From an uncultured Lachnospiraceae bacterium (GTDB lineage: Bacteria; Bacillota; Clostridia; Lachnospirales; Lachnospiraceae): a stretch of DNA of 7,289 nt. Location of the stretch: the NCBI GenBank assembly GCA_947178115.1, contig CAMWXF010000082.1, positions 1 to 7,289 on the forward strand. The letters run 5' to 3'. Positions 6,423 to 7,289 of the stretch are shown here, piece by piece. The notes below the pieces were generated by a model. It was not told where the DNA came from, ran no database searches, and was given only the letters and a program-made list of their open reading frames with translations. Each line of letters starts with the position of its first letter. The first letter of the stretch is position 1. Both the position numbers and the translations under genes were made by a program.

Positions 6423-7289
6423 CATCTCATTCTGCCGATGGACTTCCGGGGGTTCATATTTATCCAGAAAATCTTCGCCCAGGAAAAGCACTTCCTCCGC
6501 GAATTTGATCCCGTTCGGCACGGTAGCCACCGACACCACTCTTCTGAACTTAAGATTCGGTATGAAGTTCAGAATCTCCATCGGAAACATTGGATTCAAA
6601 ACGATATACTCCGAAAATTCTTTTCGGTAATCCAACACATCACGGGGGTGAGGTTTGATCAGAACCTGCCCCTTTTTGCCGTCAACAACTCCATACTCCT
6701 CGATCACATCCGCAAAAAGCTTTCTCCGAACGTCCAGTGCACAAAGCGGCTCCGTCAGCACCAGCACCTTATCTTCCGCCCCCTGCTTAAGCTGCGCAAG
6801 AAGCCCATCCATATCTTCGATAAACAAGCGGATCAAAAGATCCTTGTCCTCTGCCGTCAGGCGATCCACCAATCCCGCGCGCGGCACTTCAATATATTTC
6901 TTACAAGGATAAGGCACCACGCTTAAGTCGTTGATCTCCATATCCAGACAATATTTGCCGTAGCCGTTCTGGATAAAAATCAGATTACGTGCCGCCATCC
7001 AAGCCTTTAATTCGAAATGTCCGCGATTGTCATACCGGGCGGTATCGTAATACTGAATGCAGTTAAGACCATCCTCCAGCGCATGGTAATGTATCTTCTC
7101 ATAGCTTAAATAATAGCCGATGGGATCGGAATCGCAGAATACATAGATATCCTGATATTGCCTGAAATCAACCGGCACATAAGCTTTCTCCAGTCTGCCG
7201 AACATCTTCGTATATTTTATACGCGCGAGCATGTTGAGCACCAGATTGCCCCTGTCCGTGTGATATTTCTGTAACTCGGGGAAAAATAC
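6417..7289 (-). CDS. Sialyltransferase-like glycosyltransferase (5' end outside window)
   Basis: The frame is open to the right edge of the window (290 codons before the stop), so the true N-terminus is missing. A GTG at 7241 is not the start, because protein-like sequence (FFPELQKYHTDRGNLVLNM) continues upstream. Two motifs known from bacterial sialyltransferases of the GT38/GT52/GT80 group are present in order: an acidic D/E-D/E-G motif as HALEDGLN (EDG at residues 72-74 of the visible part) and an HP motif as LIKPHPRD (KPHPRD at 212-217). A later VVSVATVPNG may be the serine/threonine motif. The fold should be GT-B with a nucleotide-sugar donor, acting in the cytoplasm on a lipid-linked acceptor. 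The donor may be CMP-sialic acid or a related sugar, but no CMP-sugar genes are visible, so donor specificity is open. There is no signal peptide or membrane segment in the visible part. It is the first minus-strand gene of the window and was probably joined to the ABC exporter before the methyltransferase cassette intervened. Confidence 0.75.
   Translation of the reverse strand, partial: VFFPELQKYHTDRGNLVLNMLARIKYTKMFGRLEKAYVPVDFRQYQDIYVFCDSDPIGYYLSYEKIHYHALEDGLNCIQYYDTARYDNRGHFELKAWMAARNLIFIQNGYGKYCLDMEINDLSVVPYPCKKYIEVPRAGLVDRLTAEDKDLLIRLFIEDMDGLLAQLKQGAEDKVLVLTEPLCALDVRRKLFADVIEEYGVVDGKKGQVLIKPHPRDVLDYRKEFSEYIVLNPMFPMEILNFIPNLKFRRVVSVATVPNGIKFAEEVLFLGEDFLDKYEPPEVHRQNEMI

Noticed and set aside
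7239..7241. GTG at 7241 as the start of the sialyltransferase-like gene
   Set aside because: The same frame stays open to the window edge with protein-like sequence and no stop, so the gene is cut by the window rather than starting here.

Overview
The window looks like part of a cell-surface glycan (capsule, teichoic-acid-like or exopolysaccharide) locus from a Gram-positive anaerobe, most likely a Clostridia/Lachnospiraceae-type organism. The grounds are a complete T-box riboswitch, strong AGGAG-type ribosome binding sites, moderate GC content in the minus-strand genes, and protein types common in gut Firmicutes glycan clusters. The genus call is inference.

Five genes lie on the minus strand and read from right to left. 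(1) 7289-6417 is a sialyltransferase-like glycosyltransferase, cut at its N-terminus by the window edge. (2) 5135-3369 is a fused membrane/ATPase ABC exporter of the lipid-linked-oligosaccharide flippase type. (3) 3279-2851 is a GtrA-family four-helix membrane protein. (4) 2826-1756 is an acyltransferase-3 family membrane O-acyltransferase. (5) 1775-1 is a large polytopic membrane protein resembling GT-C glycosyltransferases, cut at its C-terminus. Genes 3 to 5 are tightly packed or overlapping, so they are probably co-transcribed. Together they suggest assembly of a lipid-linked glycan, flipping across the membrane, and decoration outside it by sugar transfer and O-acylation.

Between genes 1 and 2 sits a plus-strand cassette (about 5201-6413) that does not match its surroundings. 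It has a consensus-like sigma-A promoter, a T-box leader with specifier loop, antiterminator and terminator all recognisable, a strong RBS, and an AT-rich gene for a class I SAM-dependent methyltransferase. A perfect 9-bp direct repeat (TCATTATAT) brackets the cassette. Removing the cassette and one repeat copy gives a continuous minus-strand operon with the stop codon of gene 1 intact and about 59 bp between genes 1 and 2. I therefore read the methyltransferase as a self-contained, tRNA-sensing gene inserted into a glycan operon.

The most unusual feature is an amino-acid-responsive riboswitch controlling a lone methyltransferase with no biosynthetic or aminoacyl-tRNA synthetase partner. Its specifier reads CCG (Pro) or, one base shifted, CGG (Arg). 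No CRISPR array, tRNA, rRNA, transposase or integrase was found.
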